Assembly: GCA_023014335.1 (NCBI GenBank)
Contig: JAECYW010000017.1
Span: 1,488,001 to 1,552,000 of the forward strand
DNA from: Galerina marginata
Taxonomy: Eukaryota > Basidiomycota > Agaricomycetes > Agaricales > Galerinaceae
Direction of reading: 5' to 3'
Length of the DNA: 64,000 bases
Shown: piece by piece, positions 46,496-57,890 of the stretch
Layout: each line of letters starts with the position of its first letter
Numbering within the stretch: position 1 is the stretch's first letter
Notes under the pieces: generated by a model
What the model saw: the letters and a program-made list of their open reading frames with translations, nothing else
Databases searched by the model: none
Told to the model about the DNA's origin: nothing
Program-made: the position numbers and the translations under genes

Positions 46496-47021
46496 TGTTA
46501 AGACTGAGTCCGACGTTCCGAGGATCCGAAGTTCCGGCGGAAACGCGGAACGCGGAACCGGACGGACAGGGCTTTGGCCTCAGCTATGAACTGTGCCTAG
46601 CCTAACGACGTGCCCCAATTTATGGTCGGGAGACCGGAGGGTCAGCACCTCGCCCTAAGGCGTGTCTCGGAAGTGAACGACTTAGATGTATTGAGAGCGA
46701 TAAGATGTCAAGGCAATGCGGGTGGATAAACTAATATTCAGACTGCAGATCTAAGGCGTAATTACAAGGCTTTAAATATAAGAGCGGAGTTGTTCCGAAA
46801 CTCCGCAACTCCGAAACTCGGGAAGACCTCGGTAAGATATACTGCGGAAAGAAGCCTCGGGATCTGATCCTTACCAACATGAGGATAACATGAGGACAAG
46901 AGTGGGAAAGACCGTATTTCCGAGGGACGGAACGGAAACTCGTCCGAACGGAAATCGTTCGGACGACGGAAAGTCCGGAACGGAAAGTCGGAACGATGGG
47001 ACTTAGAACTGGATCATGACA
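46496..47021 (-). repeat. 5' LTR (526 bp)
   Basis: Identical by eye to 38558-39083. Within it, on the minus strand, TATATTTAA (46772-46780) precedes the AGTCTGAATAT segment (46734-46744) by about 28-36 bp. This is TATA-box spacing for a transcript starting at the self-priming sequence. Confidence 0.93.
46772..46780 (-). promoter_or_regulatory. LTR TATA box
   Basis: TATATTTAA on the minus strand, about 30 bp before the predicted RNA start at about 46744, where the self-primer sequence begins. Confidence 0.55.
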
Positions 47022-48112
47022 GATCTTATAAAACATCTATTTTTTTGATCTTTGCAAAAAACAGTATATATCAAGCATTATTATTGCAGTTTGTAACTAG
47101 TCAAAATCTTCAATAATCCATCTAATTTGGACATAATTTATATAAGACTCGTAGTGATGCAGAATGCGGAACTAGACGGACAAAGATTTGGCCTTAGCTA
47201 TAAACTGTGCTTAACCTAATGATGTGCCCCAATTTATGGTGGGGAGACCAGAAGGTCAGCACCTTGACTTAAGGCGTATTTCAGAAGTGAACAACTTAGA
47301 TAGATGAGAGCAATAAAATGTCAAGGTTATGCAGGTGGTTAAACTAATATTCAGACTGAAGATCTAAGTGGTAATTACAAGTCTTTAAATATAAGAGCAG
47401 AGTTGTTCTCAACTCTGCAACTCTGAAACTCAGGAAGACCTCGGTAAGATATGCTGCAGAAAGAAGCCTTGGGAGCAGATGCCTACCAACTTGAGGATAA
47501 CACAAGAATAAGTATGAGAAAGTACTCTGCATCTGAGATACAGAACAGAAAGAAGTATGTCTGCTTAGACTTGCCGGAACAGATTATCGGAAAGCTTGGA
47601 CTTGGAACAAAATCATGACAAGTTTTGGTCTTAATATCACTCTATATGACATCTTATGATCTTTATACAGATCCTTGCCATATATTTTGGCTAGCCCACA
47701 AATGCCAAATTTATTTTGTAGGGTAGAAGAATTCATACCTCTGGATTGCTTCAATTTTTGGAGGATACATAGTACTCAGGGTTGCATTACAAGATCTCTT
47801 TACAGATTCTATCTATCTACCCTGGTTGGGCTGCTAGCTACAATTTAATATTTCTATAAAAAGACCCCTGGCACCTATTAAAAAAAACAAATCTATAACT
47901 ATTTCTATTTATTGTTAAAACTTTTCTACAATTTTAAAACATTTCTCATGTTTTTATAACAAAAACATTTTTATTTTTGAAATTTTTAACAATTTTTATA
48001 AATTGTAGCTGCCGTTTTTTATTTTTTATTTTTGTTGTAGACACCCCCATGGGTAGGTTATATACGCCATATTAAAGTTCCCGCCGGGTACCTAAGTAGG
48101 GGCCACTGAAGT

Positions 48113-49257
48113 GCATGTCTAACCAAATCTCTAACTGCAGATAATGTTTGAGATCCAGTTTGAACATTTTTATATCCCTTTACCAAAGTTTGTGTAAATT
48201 CTCCATATTGACTAAGCTCTTTAGTCCATTGTTTTTTGTTTTGAGACCATAAATTGAACAATATTGTAAATAATGAGTCATAAGACCAGCTATAATTGAC
48301 TGAATCCTATTTTAAGCCTTGAAGTTCAATATCATAAGTAATTTTGGGTTTTTTGGTTTTAATTATTTTCTTAGCCTCTAATGGAACTATAGGTATTTCA
48401 GTATCTTCTATTTTTCTCTTTAAATTGTTTACTTTAACTGGGATTGAACCTTTGGCAGGCTGAAAATGTTGTGCAACAAAAGTTTTAGCTTTTGAAACCA
48501 CAGGCTTCTTATTGATAATAGTCCATAGACTATCTTTAACAGCTGGTGTATTTTCCATTGGCTTTTCTTTAGACCATTGTAGTGCTTTATCTATACAAGG
48601 TGGACAATAACCTGTGCCTTTGATTTGTTGATACTGTCTTATGATAATATTTCTAAGATTTCCAGTAATTGAAGTAGAGAGTTGATCAAGATATTTGAGT
48701 CTAGTAATTTCATCTAATAACTCAAGTTCTCTGAATTCTTGTCTTAGATAACCAGATATACCACATGTAATTTTATGATCATCAAAGCCTTAAAGAATAA
48801 TTGTGCCTTCTGCAGTTGAACCTCTAGATAATGCAGTGTAATAAGCCATATGACTTCTACAACTATTCAAATTTACAACATTATATTCTCTTGTTTTTCC
48901 TTGTAAAGCATAATCAGTCATTGCAAAATTTGGAAGCACAGAAACTTGAGATCTATTAATTGAAATAGGAGATTTTAAACCTGAACAAAGAACACTCTTG
49001 CTAGAGCAAGTTAAAGGAACAACATTTTGAGGAAGACCTTTGAGTTGAATTGTCTTAGCTGGTGAATCAAGTTTGACAAATAAAACATCAAGAACCAAAT
49101 GATTTTCAGCACCTTTTGAAGCTTGCCAGCCTACAACATGAGCTTCTTGACCACGTGTGATACATAATTCTGTAGCATCATTATTGCGGATCATAACTGG
49201 CATTCCAAAACATAAAGACAATTTTCCAGGAACAGTTTCAGTCATTGAATATCTCAT
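48113..49257 (-). pseudogene. Pif1/Helitron-type helicase C-terminal region
   Basis: Minus-strand frame with helicase C-terminal motifs: FGMPVMIRNNDATELCITRGQ, VLPNFAMTDYALQGKT (motif V-like) and YTALSRGSTAEG (motif VI-like). This combination is typical of Pif1-like helicases associated with fungal Helitrons. Nonsense codons break it after EGTIIL (about 48791) and after ELQGLK (about 48310); both look like C-to-T changes of CAA/CAG. Past 48113 the frame continued into 32930-33512 before element 2 inserted. Its 5' side is cut by element 3 at 49264. Confidence 0.7.
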
Positions 49258-49263
49258 ATTCCC

Positions 49264-52200
49264 ACTTCAGTGGCCCCTGACCAGGTACCTGGAAGGTAGG
49301 TACATTCTATGTAAACAACCTACCTAATGGAGGCCCTCCACAACAAAAAACTAAAATAAAAACTCTGCTCAAAAAAACTAAAATTGTTAATAATTGTTGT
49401 AACCCTAGGCACATTAGTTGAGAATTTCTGCAATATATTTAAAACAAAAGCATAATTTATAAACAAGTTGAAATATAAAACATGTAATTTAAAATAAAAA
49501 TGCAAAATTTAAACAATTTGTTTAAAAGATAACAACTATTTGTGAATTATTATAAATTCAATGGTGCCAGGGGTCTTTTTTCTCAAATATTAAATGCTGG
49601 CTAGCGGGACATTCAGGATAGATAGCAGAGATCTATAAAAAGATCTTGAGATGCAAGGTAGAGTACTACCTATTGCCAAAAGATTGAAGCAATCCAATGT
49701 CATCAAATCTTCCAGCCATAAAATATATTTTGCAATTGCAGGCCTGCCAGAAAGAAGAGCTGAGATCTATAAGAATGCTATTTAGCAGACAGTCCAGTAG
49801 ACTATGAAAGGAAATTTAAAGCTTAAATCAAGTCACCAGAGAATTAATCACAATTCTACAGCATCAGTTAAGTTATTGTAAGTCATCTGCAAGTCATAGA
49901 AAGAATACAATGTTTTTCCCCTAGCTTTATCCAAGTTACTGCAAATTACTCGCAAATAAAATTCAATGTCACGACAAGTCATCTGCAGGTCATAGAAAAA
50001 ATATAATGAATTCACTCTAGCTTTAGCCAAGTCAATGCAAAACACTCACAAATGAAATTCGATGTCACCACAATTCATCCACAAGTCATAGGAAGAATAT
50101 GATAAATTTGCTCCAGCTTCAGTCATGTTACTGCAAGTTACTCAAAAATAAAATTCAACTCATTAGACCATGAACCAAGTCACCACAAGTTATTATAAGT
50201 CATAGAGAGGATAAAAAACCAAGCAATTTAAAAATAATATCTATTAATTTTAATGTCGTGTTGTAGGTCTGAATTTTCAGAATTTTCTGATATTTAAATC
50301 ATGGTAATTGGATAAAAACTGAGCAAGTTATAGTCAAATTACATTTCAAAAGAGTAGTGTTCAAATGTGTATTTTGTGTTTTTCTTGGCAAGTAAGATGC
50401 CAAGTCACATGATACTGACGGATTCCAGATTAGAAAAAATGGCTCTACATTGTCTATTTATAGACCCTGACCTGAAAATGCTCTTTTGGCACTAGTTCTA
50501 TTTATAGATTAAACTCAAATTTATGAACTATTTTTATACTACAGCAAATGATTTAGAAAATACATTTAACATTTCTATTTTTAGACTTAAATCCTGATAC
50601 ATCTATATTTAGAACAAGTTCTATTTTTAAATTTTGACCCTGAAATTCCTTTTTTTGGAAAGTGAGCCTATTTTACAACCATCTTTGAAATTTCTTTTTA
50701 GGACTATTTCTATTTTTAGATTGAAATTTTGAAATTTCTTTTTCTCATAGTATTTGGAGCTTTAACTCTATTAATCAATTAATGTCTAAACCTGAACAAC
50801 TGTACTGTTTCTATTTATAGATTTAAATGGCTCATCTATAAATAGTCATCTATTAAAATAGGATCTCTCTCTATTTTAAATGAATCATGTGATCAATCTA
50901 TTTTTAGAATGTTATGAATAACTATCTTTAAAAGTAGCCAAATATGGTGATTTACTTATATATAAGCAAAACAAAGTCAATTCTAAAAATACTTAAGCAC
51001 TATCAAAATTATTATCAGGTTTTTCCAGTCTCATTTAGCAGATGGGAAAATCTCCTAAATAGAAAAGAGTGTTTTAAATTGTGATCTATATGTCTAAATA
51101 TAGATCATGTGATCATTTATTTTTTATACTAAGATTTTAGCCAAATACTATCAGTTCTAAAAATAGCTTATACTGTTATATACTCTGATCAACAGATCAA
51201 AAATAGGCAATATTGGTGAGGTGGCCTAGGGCCTGACCACTGTTTCAGTGTTATGATCCTTGAATATAGATAGCAATGATAATTAGATAGACAGTTATTC
51301 ATTGGATCAAAACATTAGACTATCTGAGTTTGACATATATATAGATGTGAAATAATCCTAACTTATGTCAAATAGGCTTGTCACTGGGTTACCATATTTG
51401 CAGCAGTAGAGATTGTATGTATATCAATTTTTTAGCCCACCAGAAGACTTTGGCTATGAAAATTTGCAGACTTTGCCCTGTATATGTGTTGGTTTAGAGT
51501 GGCCTATCATTTTGCATATGGCTGTAAGCTAATTATAATGTTCATAAGCAATGATATAGATAATCCATATCAACCTGTGTATTTTTCTAAGTGTTTAGCT
51601 AAGCAATAAAGAGTAAAGGTGCTAGGTTATCAATTTCTGTAATACCCTCACTTGCTGCCCAAGTATCAATATTGCTGACCAATATTAGTCTTCATAACTT
51701 CAATTGTATGCTTTGTCTTCATTAAACAATCTACCGTACTATTTTAATCAATTCATCCAAGGGCACAACTAGATGTAATTTTTGCAGATTGACAGATTGA
51801 CCACTCTGTGTATAAGAGCCAGACTTGAGGGGTGCCGTCAAGACTAAAGAAAAAACTCAAAGATTGAACTGCAGACTGAGGTATAAGACCCAAGAATATA
51901 AGTCAAGCTCTTTGGTTGGGAAAGAGTCTAACATTGTAAGCCGAAGTTAACTTATTCCAATTCAGATCTTGGTGTGCCCAAGACAAAATATCCAAATAGT
52001 ATAACTTAACACATAACTCAATATTCCTCACTTAGAGAATTGTTGAGGAGTAAAAAGATAGATTGCCTTGCAGTAGCTGACTAATCAATTTTTATCTAAT
52101 CTTATCTGCATTACTTGTTGCTGTGACCTTGATGTGCAAATAATGGTAAGTTGCCCAAAGGGCCCAATGCATCAGATAGGTATTCTGCTCAAGACCGTAA

Positions 52201-54233
52201 TTTGACCAAGGATGGTCAACTTATCAAAGACCATAAGTTGTCCATGTACTACTATTTGGGTCATATCTCAATGAGGAAAGAAGACACAGCCACAAGTTTA
52301 ATGTATTCAGGGATGTATTGCTGATTACATCATTTTGTATCAGAAGTGCAGCCATATCCAAGTGCATTTGAGATTGGCTCAGCAAAGTAGCCTCAGTTTT
52401 GACAGCTTGAGCAGTTTACCAAGCCATTCCCAAATATGCTTGGATATGGCTGTGCTATTAATAAAAAATGTGCAGCCAAGCCATCTGACTCTGAATCCAT
52501 CAAAATTGAGTGCCTAGCTATGTTTCCCACAGAGAAAAAAGCAAAAAAAGCTGGAAATGAGAAATTTTTGGCGGCTGATGAGAAAATTTCCCAAAGAGGA
52601 AAGAGGGTCTCAAAAGGATGTAAACTATTTTTAGACTATACTATAATTTAAATCACATGACTAGCTACCTTTTTCATTAATTAATAAATTAAAGCATTAG
52701 CATAAATGCTGCTAAGTCCAAAATTGGATAGCTGACTAAAAGATATATTACAATTTTTAGCAAGACACTTTCTTCTTTAGGAGATTTTCCCATCTGCTAA
52801 AATCTAATAATGATATTGATGGAGTTTTTAAATATAGCCAATATGTGTAATGGATAATCTATAAATAGAAATAGCTCTTGTATTAATGAATGATTATTCA
52901 TGAATTTAAAGGCTCATCTATAAATAGAAACAATACAATTGACACTGGTGTCTAAATATAGTTCGTAAAGAGATTATTATGCTGAAGGTTTAAGCATTGA
53001 TCTATTAATAAAAAGGCTTACATTAGAGCAGAAGTACAAAAATAGATATATTTGAGTTTAGTCTATAAATAGAACTAGTTCTCACAAAGGCATTTTCAGA
53101 TCAGAGTCTATAATTAGAAAACAAGGAAATTTCAAAATTTCAATCTAAAAATAGAAATAGTCCTAAAAACCAATTTTGGAGATGGTTGTAAAATAGGCTC
53201 ACTTTCTAAAAAAGGAATTTCAGGGTCAGAATTTAAAAATCTATAAATAGAACTAGTTCCAAAAAGACAGTTTCAGATCAAGGTCTATAAATAGAAAACA
53301 TAGAGCTATTTTTTCTAATCTGGAATCTGTCAGTATCATGTGATTTGGTGCCTTACTTGTCAAGAACAACACAAAACACACTTTTGAATGCAACTTCTTT
53401 GAAATGTAATTTGACTGTAACTTGCTCAATTTTTATCCAATTGCCATGATTTAAATATCACAAAATTCAGAAAATTCAGACCTACAACATGTCATTAAAT
53501 TTAATAGATATTACCTTTAAAATTGCTTGGTTCTGTATCCTTTCTATAACTTGTAGATAACTTGTGGTGGCTTGGTTGATGGTCCGATGAGTTGAATTTT
53601 ATTTGCAAGAACATGGCTAAAGCTGGAGAAAATTCATTATATTCTTTTTATGACTTGCAGATGACTTACAATGACTTGACTGATGCTGTAGAATTGTGGT
53701 TAATGCTTGTACTGAATAGCACTCTTATAGATCTCAGCTCTTCTTTCTGGCAGGCCTGCAATTGCAGAATATATTTTATGGCTGGAAGATTTGATGACAT
53801 TGGATTGCTTCAATCTTTTGGCAATAGGTAGTACTTTACCTTGCATCTCAAGATCTTTTTATAGATCTCTGCTATCTATCCTAGATGTCTCGCTAGCCAG
53901 CATTTAATATTTGAAAAAAAAGACCCCTGGCACCATTGAATTTATAATAATTTACAAATAGTTGTTATCTTTTAAACAAATTGTTTAAATTTTGCATTTT
54001 TATTTTAAATTACATGTTTTATATTTCAACTTGTTTATAAATTATGCTTTTGTTTTAAATATATTGCAGAAATTCTCAACTAATGTGCCTAGGGTTACAA
54101 CAATTATTAACAATTTTAGTTTTTTTGAGCAGAGTTTTTATTTTAGTTTTTTGTTGTGGAGGGCCTCCATTAGGTAGGTTGTTTACATAGAATGTATCTA
54201 CCTTCCAGGTACCTGGTCGGGGGCCACTGAAGT
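49264..54233. mobile_element. Long-inverted-repeat DNA element 3 (about 5 kb)
   Basis: Same ACTTCAGTGGCCCC ends and arm sequence as elements 1 and 2; the arms run about 49264-50800 and 52850-54233. The flanks do not match each other: helicase gene on the left, F-box locus on the right. The two ends are therefore no longer at one original insertion site, suggesting recombination between elements. The loop (about 50.8-52.85 kb) is non-coding and contains a relative of the 7.9-8.9 kb TIR element. Confidence 0.72.
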
Positions 54234-54944
54234 GATGAGTTTAGTTTATAACTTTGTTAATGGTTTTGACTCCATATTTTTCATACAGAGAACAATAATA
54301 CCATAATGGAAGAAGATACATATAATAAATAATCAAACTTGTATTCAACTTCATAACTTACTAATTAAAATTAATAGTGTCTGAAGAACTTCAGTATCCT
54401 GCACAAGAGCATACTGGAGATCTTCATCTAGAAGACTTCATTTCCAATAACCTTCCAGTAGGAAAGTACAATTGCGAAGCTCTTAAGATGTTGTGAAAAG
54501 GCACTGTTCAAGCTATTGTTAACCAATCCATGAACAATGAAGAATCTCGTCGTCATGCCATTTGCGTGGTTCGCCAAGCTGCAGGTTGTTTGGAAATTGA
54601 CTTGGGTGCAACTATACCAATTCTTGTTGGTGAAGACTGGGCAATCAGGAGGCCTAATATCTTTGAGATCAACTATAGCATTCTTCATCTATCGGACGAA
54701 CTCAAACATGCATCCAAAACTCTCTGGGCCAAATGGGGAAATAGCCAAAATCTTGTTGATTTGATTGCTTTGGCTGAGGAAGAAATTCTACGACCAGATG
54801 TTCAGGCTTTTATCTTGATTCTTGCCAAATCTGTTGGAATCCTAAGCAGCAATATCAGTAAGCTTGTGTTATTATTTATCTGGCAATTGATATCTGATTA
54901 TGTGAACAGTCAACAAAGTAACATATGCAATTCAGTGCAGCAAA
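54234..54944 (+). pseudogene. F-box locus copy 2, upstream unknown ORF
   Basis: Paralog of 19653-20430 on the other strand. The coding block from about 54378 reads SEELQYPAQEHTGDLHLEDF and is stopped by TGA at about 54495, where copy 1 has TGG. It then continues (AIVNQSMNNEESRRHAICVV...LSDELKHASKTLWAKWG). The product is helical and unknown. The upstream exon present in copy 1 is lost at the element 3 boundary. Confidence 0.6.
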
Positions 54945-55931
54945 ATGTCCTTCCTTCCATCTGGCATACAGAATAAAATCCTCGACCACCTCACTGCATA
55001 TGATCGCCAATCTTTTGCTGAAACCAGCAAAAGTCACCTTCTTTGTCTAAACCAGTACCTCTGCCACTTGATTGGAAACATGCTCAAGGATTTTGGATTC
55101 ACTCTAGAGACTTTCATGTCAGCTCTCGCAGACTGTCAGGCCATCATCACTGGATCTTTTGCACTTCAGCCTCTTCTTCCAAAAGACCAGCGCTTCAACT
55201 CCAACAATCTTGATATAGTCATGTCTACTCACGCTGTCCGACTCTTCCAAAACAAAATCCTCAATGACTACACTCTCCATATTCCTGATACCAGATTCCA
55301 TTCTTATAATCCTGTCATCTGCGACTGCATCGTATTTTCCCACAAGGACACAAGACACACAATCCGGATTCTCATTATCAAGAATGGACATTCACCTTTG
55401 GAATCAATTTTCTACGAGCCAACCACCGCAATGATGAATGCAATCACTCCAAAAGGTCTATTCTCTGCCTACCCTGCACTTCTTCACTTCTGCATCTCTC
55501 TAAACAACCCATGGATGGCCTTTGATCAAAACCGCAACAATCCCTACCTTGGAAGGCATGAAGCTGAAGAAATCTCGACCAACATGCAAAGGAAATATGC
55601 CAATAGAGGATTCATCACTACTTGCAATCTTCATAATATTGAAATGGGTGGGAATACCATGGCACTTGAGCATCGATGCTGCATTGATCCAGTCTGTCCA
55701 CTGACTCCTCGAGCTGTTGGAGATCGCGGATGTATTCTTTGGCCTCTTCTCAAATGCCAAACTGTTCCTGCAGAAGGTGAAATAGGTTATGTTATGCCTG
55801 GCATCAATTTTAACCACATACGACCTCAACCTGATAATATCTACTGGACAGTTGGAGCTGGAGTATGTGGAGCACCACAAGCAGCGAGGCCATCTGGATT
55901 AGTAAGTTATCAGCCTAATTTTTACCACTAA
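54945..55931 (+). CDS. F-box-like protein, 328 aa (copy 2)
   Basis: ATG at 54945. The N-terminus SGIQNKILDHLTAYDRQS resembles an F-box (recruits substrates to SCF ubiquitin ligase). It is followed by ALADCQAIITGSFALQPLL...NSNNLDIVM, a block reminiscent of nucleotidyltransferase-fold segments seen in mushroom F-box families. The C-terminal half has cysteine/histidine-rich GFITTCNLHN...RCCIDPVCPL. Unlike the truncated copy at 19112, the frame is open to the end. A possible donor site near 55903 means the annotated tail may differ. Expression is untested. Confidence 0.6.
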   Translation: MSFLPSGIQNKILDHLTAYDRQSFAETSKSHLLCLNQYLCHLIGNMLKDFGFTLETFMSALADCQAIITGSFALQPLLPKDQRFNSNNLDIVMSTHAVRLFQNKILNDYTLHIPDTRFHSYNPVICDCIVFSHKDTRHTIRILIIKNGHSPLESIFYEPTTAMMNAITPKGLFSAYPALLHFCISLNNPWMAFDQNRNNPYLGRHEAEEISTNMQRKYANRGFITTCNLHNIEMGGNTMALEHRCCIDPVCPLTPRAVGDRGCILWPLLKCQTVPAEGEIGYVMPGINFNHIRPQPDNIYWTVGAGVCGAPQAARPSGLVSYQPNFYH

Positions 55932-56162
55932 ATTCAAGTAAATTTGCTATTGATAGATATTTGCAGCTGACTTTTAACATTATCATGTATGTTTATAAAG
56001 TGTTTATTTTGTATATAAAGGCATGTATATAGAAATAATGTATATAGAATAGTATTATAGATGTAATATACCACTATGCAGATTTTATTTGATCAAATGA
56101 TTCTACAGACATGAGATACAGTTTTAAATCTGGTAATGAACTGCTATAACTAACAAAACAAT
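55932..56162. other. AT-rich 3' flank of F-box gene
   Basis: Very AT-rich sequence with TATATAGAA words; no gene seen. Probably 3' untranslated or intergenic. Confidence 0.4.
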
Positions 56163-56863
56163 TGAAGTACGCTTTTCTGAAGTTTTTTTTTTTTTGGGTT
56201 GCCGGACCCCAGGCCGGAGCACAGTCGCGACTGTGCTCTGGGCCGGTATTCCGTGCAGCCATATAAAAAGTTGTTTTAACATTTTTGATGTATAATGAAT
56301 ATATGTATACAGTTGTAGTATTCCCAATGCTACTCTGCATGGCAACTACTTTTGAAATAATTTTTTAATAGTGTAAAGTTACGCTTTGCTTGAACTTTAC
56401 CTGGAACCATTAATTCTATATATGTTATTTATCCGGTGCACTTTATATATATATTATATTCAAATTGTTCATATATCCTTTCATCCAAGATAGCCTCTTG
56501 GGGGCCCCCCTGAGCTTTAGCAAAGGTGGGGGGCTAGTTTGGTGAAAGGATATATGAACAATTTGAATATAATATATATAAAGTGCACCGGATAAATAAC
56601 ATATATAGAATTAATGGTTCCAGGTAAAGTTCAAGCAAAGCGTAACTTTACACTATTAAAAAATTATTTCAAAAGTAGTTGCCATGCAGAGTAGCATTGG
56701 GAATACTACAACTGTATACATATATTCATTATACATCAAAAATGTTAAAACAACTTTTTATATGGCTGCACGGAATACCGGCCCAGAGCACAGTCGCGAC
56801 TGTGCTCTGGCCCGGGGTCTGGCAACCCAAAAAAAAAAAAAACCTTCAGAAAAGCGTACTTCA
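56163..56863. mobile_element. Foldback element (701 bp), complete
   Basis: The whole sequence is a near-perfect inverted repeat of about 320 bp arms around a GGGGGCC-containing centre (about 56490-56545). The ends are TGAAGTACGCTTTTCTGAAG and its complement, followed inward by a T (or A) homopolymer and a GC palindrome with TCGCGA at its heart. No coding capacity. The copy at 13436-18820 is the same family. Flanking sequence differs on the two sides. Confidence 0.82.
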
Positions 56864-57264
56864 TTCAATAAAACTGAAATAAATAGAAACTTTCAGGGTT
56901 TAGCCATATAAGCTATACATAGACCATAGTAACCAGAGCAATAACATATAACAGACCAAAAATTAAAAAGAATAATATTTGACATGTAGAAGCCTCATAA
57001 TTAGTCACGTTACTGGCAAGACCTAACCTTAGATTAGGTGTCCAGGAACAAAAGCTAAAAATAGACCCTTGCAATGGACATCAGACAACCATTCCCATGG
57101 TCAATAATGATTTTGACACTATTAGAAAAGTTTGTAGACTTTTAATTCAGGGTCGCTCACAAAAAATGAAGCAGTGGGAGAATTTCGAACCATCGCGTTA
57201 GAAACTATTTCCTTCTGCTATCAAGTGTGGAAAACGAGTTCATTTACTACGTAAGAACTCGTAA
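56864..57264 (-). mobile_element. TTACGAG-type left end, second copy
   Basis: On the minus strand it starts TTACGAGTTCTTACGTAGTAAATG at 57264 and runs about 400 bp to the foldback element, matching 12725-12742 plus 13128-13435. The base before TTACGAG is A. It provides the empty-site reference for nested copy D. Confidence 0.75.
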
Positions 57265-57269
57265 TTCTT

Positions 57270-57890
57270 AAATCTTGTCAGACGACAGGAACCCCTATCA
57301 CCCGATGGCCAGAGAAACTAGCGGAAGCAGTATTTGCAGATCAAATTACCATTAGCCGAGTGACGGGATTCTCACCATACCAACTACTTCACGGCACCGA
57401 TCCCATGCTACCCTTAGATTTGGCGGAAGCAACATTTATGGTCAAAGGATTTCACACTAACATGGAGACCAGTGAATTGATTGCGCTCAGAATGCAACAG
57501 CTCCGAAAGCACCCTGACGATATAGCCCAAGCGGCAAGAAGATTAAAGAAAGCGCGATTTGCATTCAAAGAACAATTTTAAAAGCAATTTATTCGGCATC
57601 TATCCCACGATACATACAAAAAGGGAGAAATTGTCCTGGTCCGAAACACTCAAATTGAAATGAGTCATGATCAAAAGCATAAAGTACGCTACTTAGGACC
57701 CTATATAATCGCATTGCAAAGTGAAAATGGATATTACTGGCTAAAAGAACTAGATGGAGCACTTTACCGACATAAAATCACTCCTTCCCGCTTGTTGCCT
57801 TATATCACCTGCAACCACTCATTTATGAAGCAAAATTTCCAAGGACATTATGACGAATCAGAGGATGACAGCTCAGGGTCTGACAGTTAA
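57270..57890 (+). pseudogene. Degenerate Gypsy integrase C-terminus
   Basis: One frame reads RWPEKLAEAVFADQ...TGFSPYQLLHGTDPMLPLDL, a stop (TAA at about 57579, plausibly from CAA), then YKKGEIVLVRN...KVRYLGPYII...LDGALYRHKI. This is the C-terminal region of a Ty3/Gypsy integrase with its SH3-like GPY/F segment. It is distinct from the intact chromovirus. The upstream pol is absent, replaced by the TTACGAG-type end. Confidence 0.7.

Larger units (their letters stand above)
38558..47021 (-). mobile_element. Intact Ty3/Gypsy chromovirus (8464 bp)
   Basis: Two 526-bp LTRs (38558-39083 and 46496-47021) that look identical base for base, both starting TG and ending CA, are flanked by a 5-bp duplication GATCT. 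Transcription runs leftward: 5' LTR, primer-binding site, gag, pol with a C-terminal chromodomain, an antisense extra gene, a purine tract and the 3' LTR. All major frames are open and the catalytic residues are present, so the insertion is recent and could be autonomous. It sits inside the right arm of long-inverted-repeat element 2. Confidence 0.95.
33513..48112. mobile_element. Long-inverted-repeat DNA element 2, with nested LTR element
   Basis: Ends ACTTCAGTGGCCCC and its complement. The left arm (33513 to about 35600) is matched inverted by the right arm, which is itself split by the Gypsy insertion (about 37650-38552 and 47027-48112). Without the Gypsy it is about 6.1 kb. Flanks share AGACATG with one mismatch to an 8-bp duplication. 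It has the same arm sequence and TCTATTTATAGA words as element 1. The loop (35.6-37.6 kb) is non-coding and holds two small TIR elements. The insertion disrupts the helicase/peptidase gene. Confidence 0.8.

Noticed and set aside
41186..46605. Plus-strand frames across gag-pol
   Set aside because: They are the reverse of conserved Pol and Gag coding sequence, with no independent features.
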